A DNA stretch of 29,158 bases. Origin: a virus. The position numbers and the translations under genes were made by a program. Positions 15,384 through 24,029 of the stretch are shown one piece after another (position 1 is the first letter of the stretch; each line of letters starts with the position of its first letter). Under the pieces are notes generated by a model. The model made no database searches. It was not told the DNA's origin and saw nothing but the letters and a program-made list of their open reading frames with translations. The DNA lies in IMG/VR virus record IMGVR_UViG_3300034190_000533, positions 1 through 29,158 of that record; one strand, written 5' to 3'.

Positions 15384-15827
15384 TGGGCTTGGCTCTCGAC
15401 CCGGGCTAAAGACAAAGACCGATCACGCATCGATATGATCGATAGTAATGAAATAGCCGGACGGTTCCCAGACGTGGAGCCGTTCGGCTATATCATAGAG
15501 ATACTCAGCAGAATTGGAGTCGCATTAAATAGCGGCAACGGGGTTCATGGGCTGACTTGGCAAGAGATCGATGCTTTTGTGGCGAGAACGCAATTGCATC
15601 TAACCGGATGGGAAGCTGAGACCATAAAACGGTTATCCGCTCTATATGCCAGCAGTGTGCTAAAATACGACAATCAGGACGTTCAATCGCCCTACCGCAC
15701 CGAAGAAGAACAGAACGACATCGCCAAAGGCATGAAGTCGGTTCTACGCGGACTCGTTATTAAGGACAAGCATGGATCTAGCAACGATACAGATCAAAGT
15801 CGACACTCGACAAGTCAAAGCGGCTAA
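15348..15827 (+). CDS. Tail assembly chaperone extension (gpT-like, made by -1 frameshift)
   Basis: The -1 frame entered from the slippery site adds 159 residues, giving a fused G-T protein of 292 residues. The extension begins EITGLLGKYVQQWAWLSTRA and is helical. An internal ATG exists at 15435, but no ribosome binding site precedes it, so expression by frameshift is the better reading. The frame overlaps the tape measure start by 56 bp. The fused form bridges tape measure and tube protein in lambda; the same role is inferred here. Confidence 0.78.
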   Translation, partial: EITGLLGKYVQQWAWLSTRAKDKDRSRIDMIDSNEIAGRFPDVEPFGYIIEILSRIGVALNSGNGVHGLTWQEIDAFVARTQLHLTGWEAETIKRLSALYASSVLKYDNQDVQSPYRTEEEQNDIAKGMKSVLRGLVIKDKHGSSNDTDQSRHSTSQSG

Positions 15828-18800
15828 CGAAGACATCAAGCAGCTCGGCACGACCGGGCAGATGACTAGCAAGAAGGTAAACGCCGCTAACGACGACATG
15901 GCGAAAAGCGCCAAGAGTACAACGTCGGCATTCAAACTGCTGGGCGGCGCTATGGCTGCGCTCGGCGTCGGCGCACTGGTTACCAACTTCGCCCGGACGG
16001 TTACAGAGTCGGAGAGACTGAAAGGCTCTCTCAAGACGATGACCGGAAGCACCGAAGACGCGGCGTTCGCATTCTCAGAACTCGAAAGATTCGCGTCTCA
16101 GACTCCATTTACTCTCGATCAGTCGGTCGAAGGTTTCATCAAGCTCAAAGCGCTGGGACTAGACCCGTCAGAACGCGCTCTGCGGTCGTATGGCAACACG
16201 TCAGCCGCGATGGGCAAAGACATGATGCAAATGATCGAAGCAGTCGCCGACGCCTCCACAGGCGAATTTGAGCGTCTGAAAGAGTTCGGCATCAAAGCAT
16301 CAAAGCAGGGCGATCAGGTGTCTCTGACATTTCAGGGACTCACTACAACGATCGGCAACTCATCCGAAGAGATTCAGAACTATCTGCTCGAAATTGGCGA
16401 GACTAAGTTCGGCACGGCAATGGAAGATCAGATGAAAGCGCTCCCGGGCCTTCTCTCGAATCTATCCGATAACGTCTCGGCGCTATTCAGAAAGATCGGC
16501 GACGTGGGCGGGATAAATTTATTCGCCGGGGCGATAACTGCTGCCAGTTCTGTCATTCTTGGAATAACGAACAATATCGAAGTGCTGACCATAGGCGTCG
16601 GCGCAGCGCTTGCCGGATTCGTGGCATTTACCATCGGATCGAACGCAACGCGCATTCTTGGCGGCTTCAAAGCTATGCAGGTCTCAGTTCTGGCGCTCAA
16701 TACAGCAATCAGGGCGAACCCGATCGGATTTATCGCTGCGGCTATCGCAACGGCTGCGGTCGCTATTATAGCGAACTGGGACTCGATCAAAGTCGCAGCA
16801 GAGAAAGCTGGCGTCAATATCCAGATCGCTTTCGAGAAAGTGAAGATCTTTCTCATGGAGTCATTCGTCGGCGCTCTGGACTCGATTATCGGGATGTTCA
16901 CCAGCGTGCAGAATACGGCTATCGCCACAATGGCAGCGGTCGCTGCGGCGGTGAAGAACCCGACAGATGCGATAGATACGTTCAACGAGACATTCGATAC
17001 AACACTGGAGAGCCTACAGACCGGGCAAAGCCGCACGAATGTATTCTCAAGCTCAATAGAAGCCAGCAAGAATCGCGTCGATGAGCTAAACGAGCAACTC
17101 GCCGGGATGAATACCGAAGTCGCCACAGCGGAGACCGGGTTCGAAAATGCTGGCAGATCTCTCTCTGACTATGCTATCGAAGTCGACAAGAACGCAGTCG
17201 CAGCGAATGAACTGGCGGCAGAGACAGAGGCGGCAAAGACTAAAGCGCTAGAGCTGCTCGGAGCAATTAGCAACGAGACCGAAGCTCTATATATGAGCAA
17301 TCTCGAAATTGATATTCGCAATAATCTGCAAAAGGCAGGAGTCGATGCTACGTCAGAACTTGGCGAGCAGATAATTACCGCAACGACTGAACTGCACAAC
17401 GAAGCCGCAGCAATATCAGCAGCATCTGAGGCCGCGAAGCAATTAGAGATAGACAATAACGCAGCTCAGAAGGCCATCGAGACAGAAACAAAGCGAGTCG
17501 CAGAAGAAGCCGCGAAAGCATACGAAGAGATGAAAACAAAGATCTCTGGCTTCTTTATGGACTTATTCGAGAACGGTAAAGACGCATTCGACAATCTCGG
17601 CAAGACTTTCAAGAATATGATCCTGCAAATGATCGCCGACTGGGCGGCATCTAAGATTGCGGACATAATAACCGGGACATTTAGCGGAATCGGAAATTCG
17701 ATCAGCGGGATGTTCAGCGGGATATTCTCATCGATTGGAAGCGGAATAGCTGGTCTCGCATCGCAAGCGGCGTCGGTGGTCGCAAGCGTGGTTGGCGGAG
17801 GCGCTGCCGCTGCTGGTAGCGCTGCGGCCGGATCTGCAATTGCCGCTGGCACTAGCACGATGGCTGCTAATGCTGCGATCGGTGCTGCCGCTACTGGCGG
17901 TGCTGCGGCTGCGGGTAGCGCTGCTGCCGCTCAATCTGCAATTGCGGCTGGTACAAGCTCAATGGCGGCAAATGCTGCTGCGGCTGCTGGCGGTACTGCT
18001 GCTGGCGGTGGTGGAATTGGCGCTACGGTAGCAGCAGGATTATCAAAAGCAGGAGCGGCGATCAGTGCGGGAGCATCAAAGGCTCTCGCTCTAGCGACTG
18101 GCCCAATCGGTCTAGCAATATTAGGCACTGCGGCACTCGCCAAGATTCTTGATAGCGGCGGTACTCCAACGTCTACCGCTGGCCTCACTATGGCGAAAAC
18201 TGGAGGAATGAGCGACGACAATATATTCCAGATGGACGCATTCGAGTCTGGATTTGCTCCGCTGGGCTTTAAGCAGAACGCGACCAATGAGCAAGCCGAA
18301 GCGTCAGTCAAGCCGCTGCGAGAAATAGATGCAGCTCTTACGGCTCTCACGAAAGAAGCCGGGTTCGATGTTAATCTCGGCGGTCACACGTTCAACGGTC
18401 TCGGAGTCGAAGGCTCAGGCCCGGGAACAGTTCTCGGCACGTTCGTCGAAGAGGGTAAAGAGAAAGGCACGACCATCGAGAAGCAGATGGATAATTATGC
18501 TTCCGAGTGGATTAAAGCGGTCGGAGCCAGAAACGGGATTAGCGATCAGGCGCTAAACGAAATAATCGGCGATGGCACTGCTTCAACTATTATGGACAAC
18601 GTGGCGTCAGAGATGGGCCGCATCGTTTTGGCAGATAAAACTAGAACTCTGCAAGATAAAGTCCAGACGACTGGAATGGATCTGGTCGACTTATTAACCA
18701 TGAACACTGGTCAAGATGCTGTTAATGCCGCTGCGGAGAACGCGACGGCAAGCGTTGAAGCCGCGGAGCAAGCGATAACAAGTCTCACGACCGGAATCAA

Positions 18801-19161
18801 TACTCTGACAGTCTCAGGAGCTAATAATGACGCCATAACGCTCACTGGCGGCTCAAATACTATAAACGCTCAAAGCTCATCGACTATGGGGCCGGAGCAA
18901 TATCCGGTCATGGGGCCAATGCCATCTCACCGAGACGGCTTGAATATGGTTCCGTACGACGGCTATGTCGCAGAACTGCACGCCGGAGAGCGCGTACAGA
19001 CAGCAGAACAGGCCCGGGCGTCTGATAATGTAGCAGACGAGATGAGCGGACTGCGCCAGAGCATCGAAGACGTAATGATCGCAGTGGCGAGAAACACTCA
19101 GAAGCTCTATCGACTCAACGACCGCTGGGACAAGAACGGCTTGCCGCCAGTGAGGGCATAA
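15772..19161 (+). CDS. Tail tape measure protein
   Basis: A 1129-residue protein that sets tail length; at about 0.15 nm per residue it predicts a tail near 170 nm. The N-terminal domain (about 75-235, with ERLKGSLKTMTGSTEDAAFA and the FASQTPFTLDQSVEGFIKL motif) is of the tape-measure N-terminal type. Hydrophobic segments near 270-325 could insert into the membrane during DNA entry. A helical Ala-rich region follows, then a Gly/Ala repeat zone (about 665-790) and a polar C-terminus ending in a charged helix. ATG 15772 overlaps the G-T extension. Large antisense frames here are by-products of its composition. Confidence 0.95.
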   Translation: MDLATIQIKVDTRQVKAANEDIKQLGTTGQMTSKKVNAANDDMAKSAKSTTSAFKLLGGAMAALGVGALVTNFARTVTESERLKGSLKTMTGSTEDAAFAFSELERFASQTPFTLDQSVEGFIKLKALGLDPSERALRSYGNTSAAMGKDMMQMIEAVADASTGEFERLKEFGIKASKQGDQVSLTFQGLTTTIGNSSEEIQNYLLEIGETKFGTAMEDQMKALPGLLSNLSDNVSALFRKIGDVGGINLFAGAITAASSVILGITNNIEVLTIGVGAALAGFVAFTIGSNATRILGGFKAMQVSVLALNTAIRANPIGFIAAAIATAAVAIIANWDSIKVAAEKAGVNIQIAFEKVKIFLMESFVGALDSIIGMFTSVQNTAIATMAAVAAAVKNPTDAIDTFNETFDTTLESLQTGQSRTNVFSSSIEASKNRVDELNEQLAGMNTEVATAETGFENAGRSLSDYAIEVDKNAVAANELAAETEAAKTKALELLGAISNETEALYMSNLEIDIRNNLQKAGVDATSELGEQIITATTELHNEAAAISAASEAAKQLEIDNNAAQKAIETETKRVAEEAAKAYEEMKTKISGFFMDLFENGKDAFDNLGKTFKNMILQMIADWAASKIADIITGTFSGIGNSISGMFSGIFSSIGSGIAGLASQAASVVASVVGGGAAAAGSAAAGSAIAAGTSTMAANAAIGAAATGGAAAAGSAAAAQSAIAAGTSSMAANAAAAAGGTAAGGGGIGATVAAGLSKAGAAISAGASKALALATGPIGLAILGTAALAKILDSGGTPTSTAGLTMAKTGGMSDDNIFQMDAFESGFAPLGFKQNATNEQAEASVKPLREIDAALTALTKEAGFDVNLGGHTFNGLGVEGSGPGTVLGTFVEEGKEKGTTIEKQMDNYASEWIKAVGARNGISDQALNEIIGDGTASTIMDNVASEMGRIVLADKTRTLQDKVQTTGMDLVDLLTMNTGQDAVNAAAENATASVEAAEQAITSLTTGINTLTVSGANNDAITLTGGSNTINAQSSSTMGPEQYPVMGPMPSHRDGLNMVPYDGYVAELHAGERVQTAEQARASDNVADEMSGLRQSIEDVMIAVARNTQKLYRLNDRWDKNGLPPVRA
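17800..17979 (+). repeat. Internal Gly/Ala direct repeat in the tape measure
   Basis: Two near-identical stretches of 26 and 27 codons (17800-17877 and 17899-17979) encode GAAAAGSAAAGSAIAAGTS-like units ending MAANAA. Codons differ between copies, so selection has kept the protein repeat. This is a possible hydrophobic membrane-active segment or a site of tail-length change by repeat loss or gain. Confidence 0.8.
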
Positions 19162-19162
19162 T

Positions 19163-20062
19163 ATGAAGTTAATTCGACCGGAAACGGTTACAGATACGAT
19201 ATTTCAGTCTTCGGATGTTCCGGAGGCTGACTACTCGGCATGGCTGGTCGGCACGACTTACGCTGACGGCGACCGGGTAATCGTCACGACTCCGAACATT
19301 CACAAGATCTACGAGTCGCAGCAAGCAGCTAACACCGGGAACGATCCAACAACTGACGACGGCACTTATTGGCTCGAAGTATCCAGCACGAACCGCTGGA
19401 AGCTATTCAATGGCATCGTACAGGAGCAGACCGAGCAAGCTGGCGGCATGGAGTACGTTCTACAGTCGCCAACGGTAATAAACTCGCTGGCTCTGATTAA
19501 CGTCGACTGCGCAGAAGTCACGGTCACGGTAGAAGATGCGACTGAGGGCGTAGTCTACGACGAGACGTTCTCTCTGATCTCTGACTCAGGCATTCAGGAC
19601 TGGTACGCGTACTTTTTCGAGCCGATCGTCCGGGATGACCGTCTGGCGATTCTTGATCTGCCGCCGTATGCGAACGCAGACATCACCGTCACGTTCACTG
19701 ATACCGTTACAGCTAAATGCGGAGCGCTGATTATCGGACAATTCGCCGATCTTGGGTTCTCTCAGCATGGAGCAAGTTATTCGATCATAGATTACTCTAC
19801 GAAAACGACCGACTCTCAGGGCCGAGTGACTATCACCGACGGGCCTTACGCAAATAAGCTAGACGTTGACGTGATTCTTGATACGTCAGTATTCGGAACT
19901 GTTCGAAACATTCTAGCGGATCTGAGAACTACGCCGTGCGCGTGGATCGCTGAAGAAAACAACAGAAACTCTATCGTATACGGATATTATCGAGAATTTG
20001 ATATAATTCTCAGCAATCCAACAACTTCCAGATGCTCACTTGAAATCGAAGGGCTAGTATAA
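19163..20062 (+). CDS. Tail tip protein with carbohydrate-binding-like module
   Basis: A 299-residue, mostly beta protein that directly follows the tape measure. Residues about 27-72 (WLVGTTYADGDRVI, then IYESQQAANTGNDPTTD and a Trp) look like a CBM5/12-type module, a motif with spaced Trp, Tyr and Gly-Asp that binds chitin or other glycans. The rest may be a distal tail or baseplate domain. The same module appears in the next gene. It is the only protein between tape measure and fibre. The role is inferred from place and module. Confidence 0.65.
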   Translation: MKLIRPETVTDTIFQSSDVPEADYSAWLVGTTYADGDRVIVTTPNIHKIYESQQAANTGNDPTTDDGTYWLEVSSTNRWKLFNGIVQEQTEQAGGMEYVLQSPTVINSLALINVDCAEVTVTVEDATEGVVYDETFSLISDSGIQDWYAYFFEPIVRDDRLAILDLPPYANADITVTFTDTVTAKCGALIIGQFADLGFSQHGASYSIIDYSTKTTDSQGRVTITDGPYANKLDVDVILDTSVFGTVRNILADLRTTPCAWIAEENNRNSIVYGYYREFDIILSNPTTSRCSLEIEGLV

Positions 20063-21576
20063 TGACGATTAACACAATAAGCACACTCCCAACGGCTCCG
20101 GCGAGAACAGACGCCCCGGCGACTTTTATATCTCGCGCGGATGCTTTCTTGGCTGCTCTGGTAGTAATGCAGAGTGAGCTAAACACTTCAATCGGGCAGA
20201 TGAACACAGACATCGGCGGTATTGCTGCAAATGTAACTGCTGCTCAAGACGCGCAAACTGCTGCTGAACTTGCCGAGACCAATGCGGAAGCCGCACAAGC
20301 CGCTGCGGAAGCTGCTTCGAATGCGACTCTCTGGGTAAGTGGCACAAGTTATTCATCTGGAGATGTCGTTTACTCGCCAATTGACTATAAATCGTATCGA
20401 GCAAACACAGCCACAAGCGGAACAACAGACCCAAGTTTATCCGCTGATTGGACTGCGCTTAGTTTTGAGCTACCTGCGGCAGGAGATGCTGGAAATGTTT
20501 TAACAAGCGATGGAGCTGATTGGATTTCTGCCGCAGGTGCGGCTGGTTCAGAGGTGATTCGTGTTCCCAGAACTAGCAACACTATTCTTGGAGTCGACGA
20601 AAGAGGAAATTTGATTGATATTACTAGCGGAACTTTCACGCAGACATTCACAGCAGCGGCAACACTTGGCGATGGCTGGTACTGCTATATTCGCAACAGC
20701 GGAAGCGGCGATATTACTCTCGATCCAGACTCGTCCGAAACAATTGACGGGGTTTCATCTTATATAATGTATCCGGGCGAATGTAGACTGGTTCAATGCG
20801 ACGGCTCAACTGGATTTACATCTGTAATTTTGGCTCCATTTTTCAAAACATTCACAAGCTCTGGCAATTTCGAAAAGCCAGCCGGATATTCGTATTTTCA
20901 CTGCGAAATTTGGGGTGGCGGCGGTGGTGCAGGTCGCTCCAATCAATCAACAGGAGGTGGTGGTGGAGGTGCGCACGTTAGTTTGCTTGAAGCTGCCAGT
21001 AGTTTATCAGCCTCTGAAAGTATAACCGTGGGAGCAGGAGGTGCTGGGGGTGTTTCTTCACCATCCACAGGTTCTGCGGGTGGCTCTACTATTTGCTTTG
21101 GTATTACTGCGACGGGCGGTTTTGGTTCCATTGGGCAAAACGGATTAGACAGAGAGGGTGTGGCTGGAGGCAGTGTATCGCCATATTCTACAGCTACCGT
21201 GCTAAGTGGATACGCACATGAAGGCGGCAAAGCTGGTTTGCATAATACTTCAACCGCATCAAATGGGGCAGGATATACCAATCACGGAGGTGGTGGCGGT
21301 GGCGGTGGTGCTGCTGGAACAACACCGTATCTTCCTGATGGAGGAGGCTCTATTTTTGGTGGTGGCGGTGGTGGCGGTGGCCGAAGGTCAGGTGGGGCGG
21401 TTCCGGGCGGGACAGGTGGAGTTTCCGTATTAGGCGGTAATGGTGGCGATGGAGGAACTGATTCAGTTAACGGCTCAGACGGCTCGATACCCGGTGGAGG
21501 TGGTGGCGGCGCTGGGATAAATCGAAATGGCGGGAGTGGTGGTAACGGTCTGGTTCATATTAAAGGGATAATCTAA
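20062..21576 (+). CDS. Tail fibre/receptor-binding protein, glycine-rich C-terminus
   Basis: A 504-residue protein with an N-terminal helical part rich in Ala/Glu (about 30-92, probable trimer coiled coil), a CBM5/12-like module (WVSGTSYSSGDVVY ... YRANTATSGTTDP, about 93-134), a beta domain, and a long Gly-rich tail (about 277-504) with many GGGGG runs, the pattern of glycine-rich tip domains in adhesins and fibres. GC falls to about 37-40% in places (20581-20640, 20821-20880 by hand count) and GGT/GGA replace GGC, so the 3' half looks exchanged. ATG 20062 overlaps the previous stop by one base. It likely binds the host receptor. Confidence 0.82.
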   Translation: MTINTISTLPTAPARTDAPATFISRADAFLAALVVMQSELNTSIGQMNTDIGGIAANVTAAQDAQTAAELAETNAEAAQAAAEAASNATLWVSGTSYSSGDVVYSPIDYKSYRANTATSGTTDPSLSADWTALSFELPAAGDAGNVLTSDGADWISAAGAAGSEVIRVPRTSNTILGVDERGNLIDITSGTFTQTFTAAATLGDGWYCYIRNSGSGDITLDPDSSETIDGVSSYIMYPGECRLVQCDGSTGFTSVILAPFFKTFTSSGNFEKPAGYSYFHCEIWGGGGGAGRSNQSTGGGGGGAHVSLLEAASSLSASESITVGAGGAGGVSSPSTGSAGGSTICFGITATGGFGSIGQNGLDREGVAGGSVSPYSTATVLSGYAHEGGKAGLHNTSTASNGAGYTNHGGGGGGGGAAGTTPYLPDGGGSIFGGGGGGGGRRSGGAVPGGTGGVSVLGGNGGDGGTDSVNGSDGSIPGGGGGGAGINRNGGSGGNGLVHIKGII

Positions 21577-21908
21577 TGAAAGCTCATGTAATTGAAAATC
21601 AAAAAGTAATTAACACTATTGAGGTTCAGTCGCTTGATTTTATGTCGGGGCTTTTAGACGCATCAAACGGCGGTAGTATTGGCGACATTTGGGATGGAGA
21701 GACGTTTACAACTCCGACATTGGTATCGGATGAAATCGCAGCGAAAATTCGCAAAAAGAGAAACGCCAAACTGACTTCATGTGATTGGACTCAAGTCATA
21801 GATGCGCCAGTAGACCAAGCGGCGTGGGCGACATACCGCCAAGCGTTACGCGATATTCCAGATCAGTCTGGATTTCCGAACGAAATAGAGTGGCCAACTG
21901 AGCCATGA
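21576..21908 (+). CDS. Tail fibre assembly chaperone-like protein
   Basis: A 110-residue protein that starts on the last base of the fibre gene. The C-terminal half (RNAKLTSCDWTQVIDAPVDQ, then WATYRQALRDIP) matches the phage tail assembly chaperone family (PF16778). It usually helps its partner fibre fold. Its base composition matches the low-GC fibre end, so both probably travelled together. Confidence 0.8.
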   Translation: MKAHVIENQKVINTIEVQSLDFMSGLLDASNGGSIGDIWDGETFTTPTLVSDEIAAKIRKKRNAKLTSCDWTQVIDAPVDQAAWATYRQALRDIPDQSGFPNEIEWPTEP

Positions 21909-22315
21909 TGCTAAATCTCATCTCATCGCTAGTCGCCCCGGTCTCTGGATTGCTCGATAAGTTTATCGAAGACAAAGACCAGCGGGCGCTACTGGCTCAC
22001 GAGATCGCTACGCTCGCTGATAAGCAAGCCAACGAGCAAGCGGTCGCGCAGATAGAGCTGAATAAAGTTGAAGCGGCGCATAAGTCGATGTTCGTGGCTG
22101 GCTGGCGTCCGGCGGTAGGCTGGGTATGCGCTCTCGCCATGCTGCTGAACTTTATTCTGATCCCGTTTATCAATCTCGGATTGGAGTTCGCCGGGCTGGA
22201 ACTGAAACTCGATCTGATCGACATGGAGACAATGCTGCCAGTGCTATTCGGTATGCTTGGACTCGGAGGCATGAGAACTGCCGAGAAAATCAAAGGCGTT
22301 CAGAGAGAGAAGTAA
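21905..22315 (+). CDS. Holin of the 3TM family
   Basis: A 136-residue protein. An amphipathic N-terminal half is followed by the diagnostic GWRPAVGWVCALAMLLNFILIPFI and a second hydrophobic segment (MLPVLFGMLGLGGMRTAEK), as in the 3TM holin family of phages and gene-transfer agents (PF11351). It would perforate the inner membrane at lysis and release an endolysin. The start codon overlaps the previous TGA; ATG 21908 is an equally good start, giving possible dual-start holin/antiholin forms. Confidence 0.8.
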   Translation: MMLNLISSLVAPVSGLLDKFIEDKDQRALLAHEIATLADKQANEQAVAQIELNKVEAAHKSMFVAGWRPAVGWVCALAMLLNFILIPFINLGLEFAGLELKLDLIDMETMLPVLFGMLGLGGMRTAEKIKGVQREK

Positions 22316-23500
22316 ATGGCAAAGCTCGAAGATTACGCGAAGACTGAGCGGCAACGAGAAGTCGCTAGAGTCTGGGAAAGCTGCGACCGTAATGCTCGCA
22401 GAGCTGCTCAGATTCTCGGCATAACTCACGCGACAGTTCGAAACATAGTGACGACGGTAAAAGGCGCTGCGGCTGCCGCCGGGTTCAGCGATGCGTGGGA
22501 TGCAACGGCGCACGTCCCAGAGGGCGAGTACGTCACGGGCAGATCTATCTATCTGGAGGACGACTCAGGGAATAAGGCGTGGCTAAAGACTCGCCGCAAG
22601 CTAGAGACAGCAGAGAAAGAGCAAGCGCTAAAGGCATTCGTCGAGCAGTTGAACTCGCAGGTAGTTCAGGCGAAAAAGACCCATAAGCCGTCCGCTAAGG
22701 GTAAATCGAAGGATTTATTACCGACGATCATAATCGGCGATGCGCATATCGGGATGCGGGCTGATGCGTCCGAGACGCGCGATAGAGACTTCAACTCGCA
22801 AGTTGCATCTGCCGAGCTATTAGGGGCGATAGACTATCTGGTCGACGCAGCTCCAGCGTGCGAAGAAGCGATGCTAATTAATGTCGGCGATTTTATGCAC
22901 GCGAACTCCCACAAAAACACGACAGCCAATCTCACGCCGCTAGATGTCGATCAGCGTATCGAGAGCGTAATGCGCATCGCTGCGGACACAATGATTCACG
23001 CGATAACCCGGATACTGGAGAAGCACTCGAAAGTCTCAGTGGTTATGGCCCGGGGCAATCACGACTCAGACACTGCGATCGCCATTGCGATGGTTCTGGG
23101 CTACCGATACGCCAAAGAGCCGAGAGTGACCATTCTGGAGCCGCAGGGCTTCCATACCTACACGACGTTCGGGAAAAACCTAATCGCGGTCACACACGGC
23201 GACAAAGCGCCGAGCCGCCGTCTGGCTGACGTACTGCCGAGATTGAGCGTCTGGTCGAAGACGAGCCATCGCTATTGGATACTCGGTCACTTCCACAGCA
23301 AGCTAGCGGAGCAGTTCGATAACTCAGTCGTGATCGAAAGGTTCGGGACGCTCGCTCCGAGCGATTCTTGGCACGCATCAAAATTTTATAAGTCGCCGAG
23401 CATAATGAATCAGATCGTATACCGTCGAAGCGGCGGGATAGCCATTCGGCACGAGTACGAGATCCCCGGAAACGATTACGAGCCAGATCACGAAATCTGA
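22316..23500 (+). CDS. Metallophosphoesterase with N-terminal HTH
   Basis: A 394-residue two-part protein. Residues about 27-45 (NARRAAQILGITHATVRNIV) are helix-turn-helix. The C-terminal domain has all calcineurin-like phosphoesterase motifs: GDAHIG (141-146), GDF (191-193), GNHD (247-250), THGD (293-296) and GHFH (324-327). The enzyme needs two metal ions and cleaves phosphodiesters in nucleic acid or phosphomonoesters; the substrate is not shown by the sequence. Its place right after a holin within late genes is odd for a DNA enzyme. It starts on the base after the holin stop. Confidence 0.9.
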   Translation: MAKLEDYAKTERQREVARVWESCDRNARRAAQILGITHATVRNIVTTVKGAAAAAGFSDAWDATAHVPEGEYVTGRSIYLEDDSGNKAWLKTRRKLETAEKEQALKAFVEQLNSQVVQAKKTHKPSAKGKSKDLLPTIIIGDAHIGMRADASETRDRDFNSQVASAELLGAIDYLVDAAPACEEAMLINVGDFMHANSHKNTTANLTPLDVDQRIESVMRIAADTMIHAITRILEKHSKVSVVMARGNHDSDTAIAIAMVLGYRYAKEPRVTILEPQGFHTYTTFGKNLIAVTHGDKAPSRRLADVLPRLSVWSKTSHRYWILGHFHSKLAEQFDNSVVIERFGTLAPSDSWHASKFYKSPSIMNQIVYRRSGGIAIRHEYEIPGNDYEPDHEI

Positions 23501-23520
23501 CATAATTATCGGCTTCTATG

Positions 23521-23529
23521 TGTTAAAAT
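23521..23529 (+). promoter_or_regulatory. Weak extended -10 promoter candidate
   Basis: TGTTAAAAT sits in the 51-bp gap before the 23552 gene. No -35 lies at proper spacing. The gap also holds a possible AATC/GATT stem around the GGAG ribosome binding site. A promoter for the small late genes is possible. Confidence 0.3.
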
Positions 23530-23551
23530 CGGAGCAAAAGGATTCAACGTA

Positions 23552-23833
23552 ATGGCTAAAGACCCCAGACTCACGAAATACGGTCTCGAAGGCTATAACA
23601 AGCCGAAGAAGACTCCCGGGCACTCGACCAAGAGCCACGTCGTTCTCGCCAAAGAAGGCGACGACGTAAAGCTAATCCGGTTCGGGCAGCAGGGCGTGAA
23701 GGGTTCGCCGCCGAGAAAGAACGAAAGCGATGCAGATAAAGCTCGACGGGCGTCATTCAAAGCCCGGCACGAGAAGAATATCCGAAAAGGCAAGATGAGC
23801 GGCGCTTACTGGGCTGATAAAGTGAAATGGTAA
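23552..23833 (+). CDS. Small basic conserved phage protein (DUF6321-like)
   Basis: A 93-residue, strongly basic protein. Motifs GLEGYNKPKKTPGHSTKSHVV, VKLIRFGQQGVKG, and a C-terminal ARRASFKARHEKNI with SGAYWADKVKW match a conserved phage family I recall as DUF6321. Function is not established; the basic nature suggests nucleic-acid binding. The strong conservation of this motif set is recalled from family knowledge and is not shown here. Confidence 0.75.
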   Translation: MAKDPRLTKYGLEGYNKPKKTPGHSTKSHVVLAKEGDDVKLIRFGQQGVKGSPPRKNESDADKARRASFKARHEKNIRKGKMSGAYWADKVKW

Positions 23834-23834
23834 A

Positions 23835-24029
23835 ATGACTAAATACGATCCGGCCGAAATCATTCTTTCGATTATCTACTACAGCGGCGGCTCTTATTCG
23901 CCCGAAGAGATTGTCGAGATTATGGAGACGATTGCCATGTATCAGCCGGAAGTCATGACCGAGAAGCGCACTGCCGCCGGACTCCGCATCGTCCCAATCA
24001 ATACGAACGAGTATGTATTCGATGACTGA
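23835..24029 (+). CDS. Small hypothetical protein (64 aa)
   Basis: ATG 23835 comes one base after the previous TAA. The product is acidic, helical in the middle (SPEEIVEIMETIAMYQPEVM) with a C-terminal strand. It overlaps the next start by 8 bp. Unrecognised. Confidence 0.6.
   Translation: MTKYDPAEIILSIIYYSGGSYSPEEIVEIMETIAMYQPEVMTEKRTAAGLRIVPINTNEYVFDD

Noticed and set aside
15435-15827. Independent gene starting at ATG 15435
   Set aside because: No ribosome binding site is present, and the frame is continuous with the -1 frame from the slippery site; it is described as the frameshift extension.
16428-17126. 232-codon minus-strand frame
   Set aside because: It is antisense to the tape measure in a region rich in Ala and Ser codons, has no ribosome binding site, and mirrors the real frame's codon bias.
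20943-21281. Minus-strand frame rich in Pro over the fibre
   Set aside because: It arises from antisense reading of GGN glycine codons (CCN proline) and has no support.
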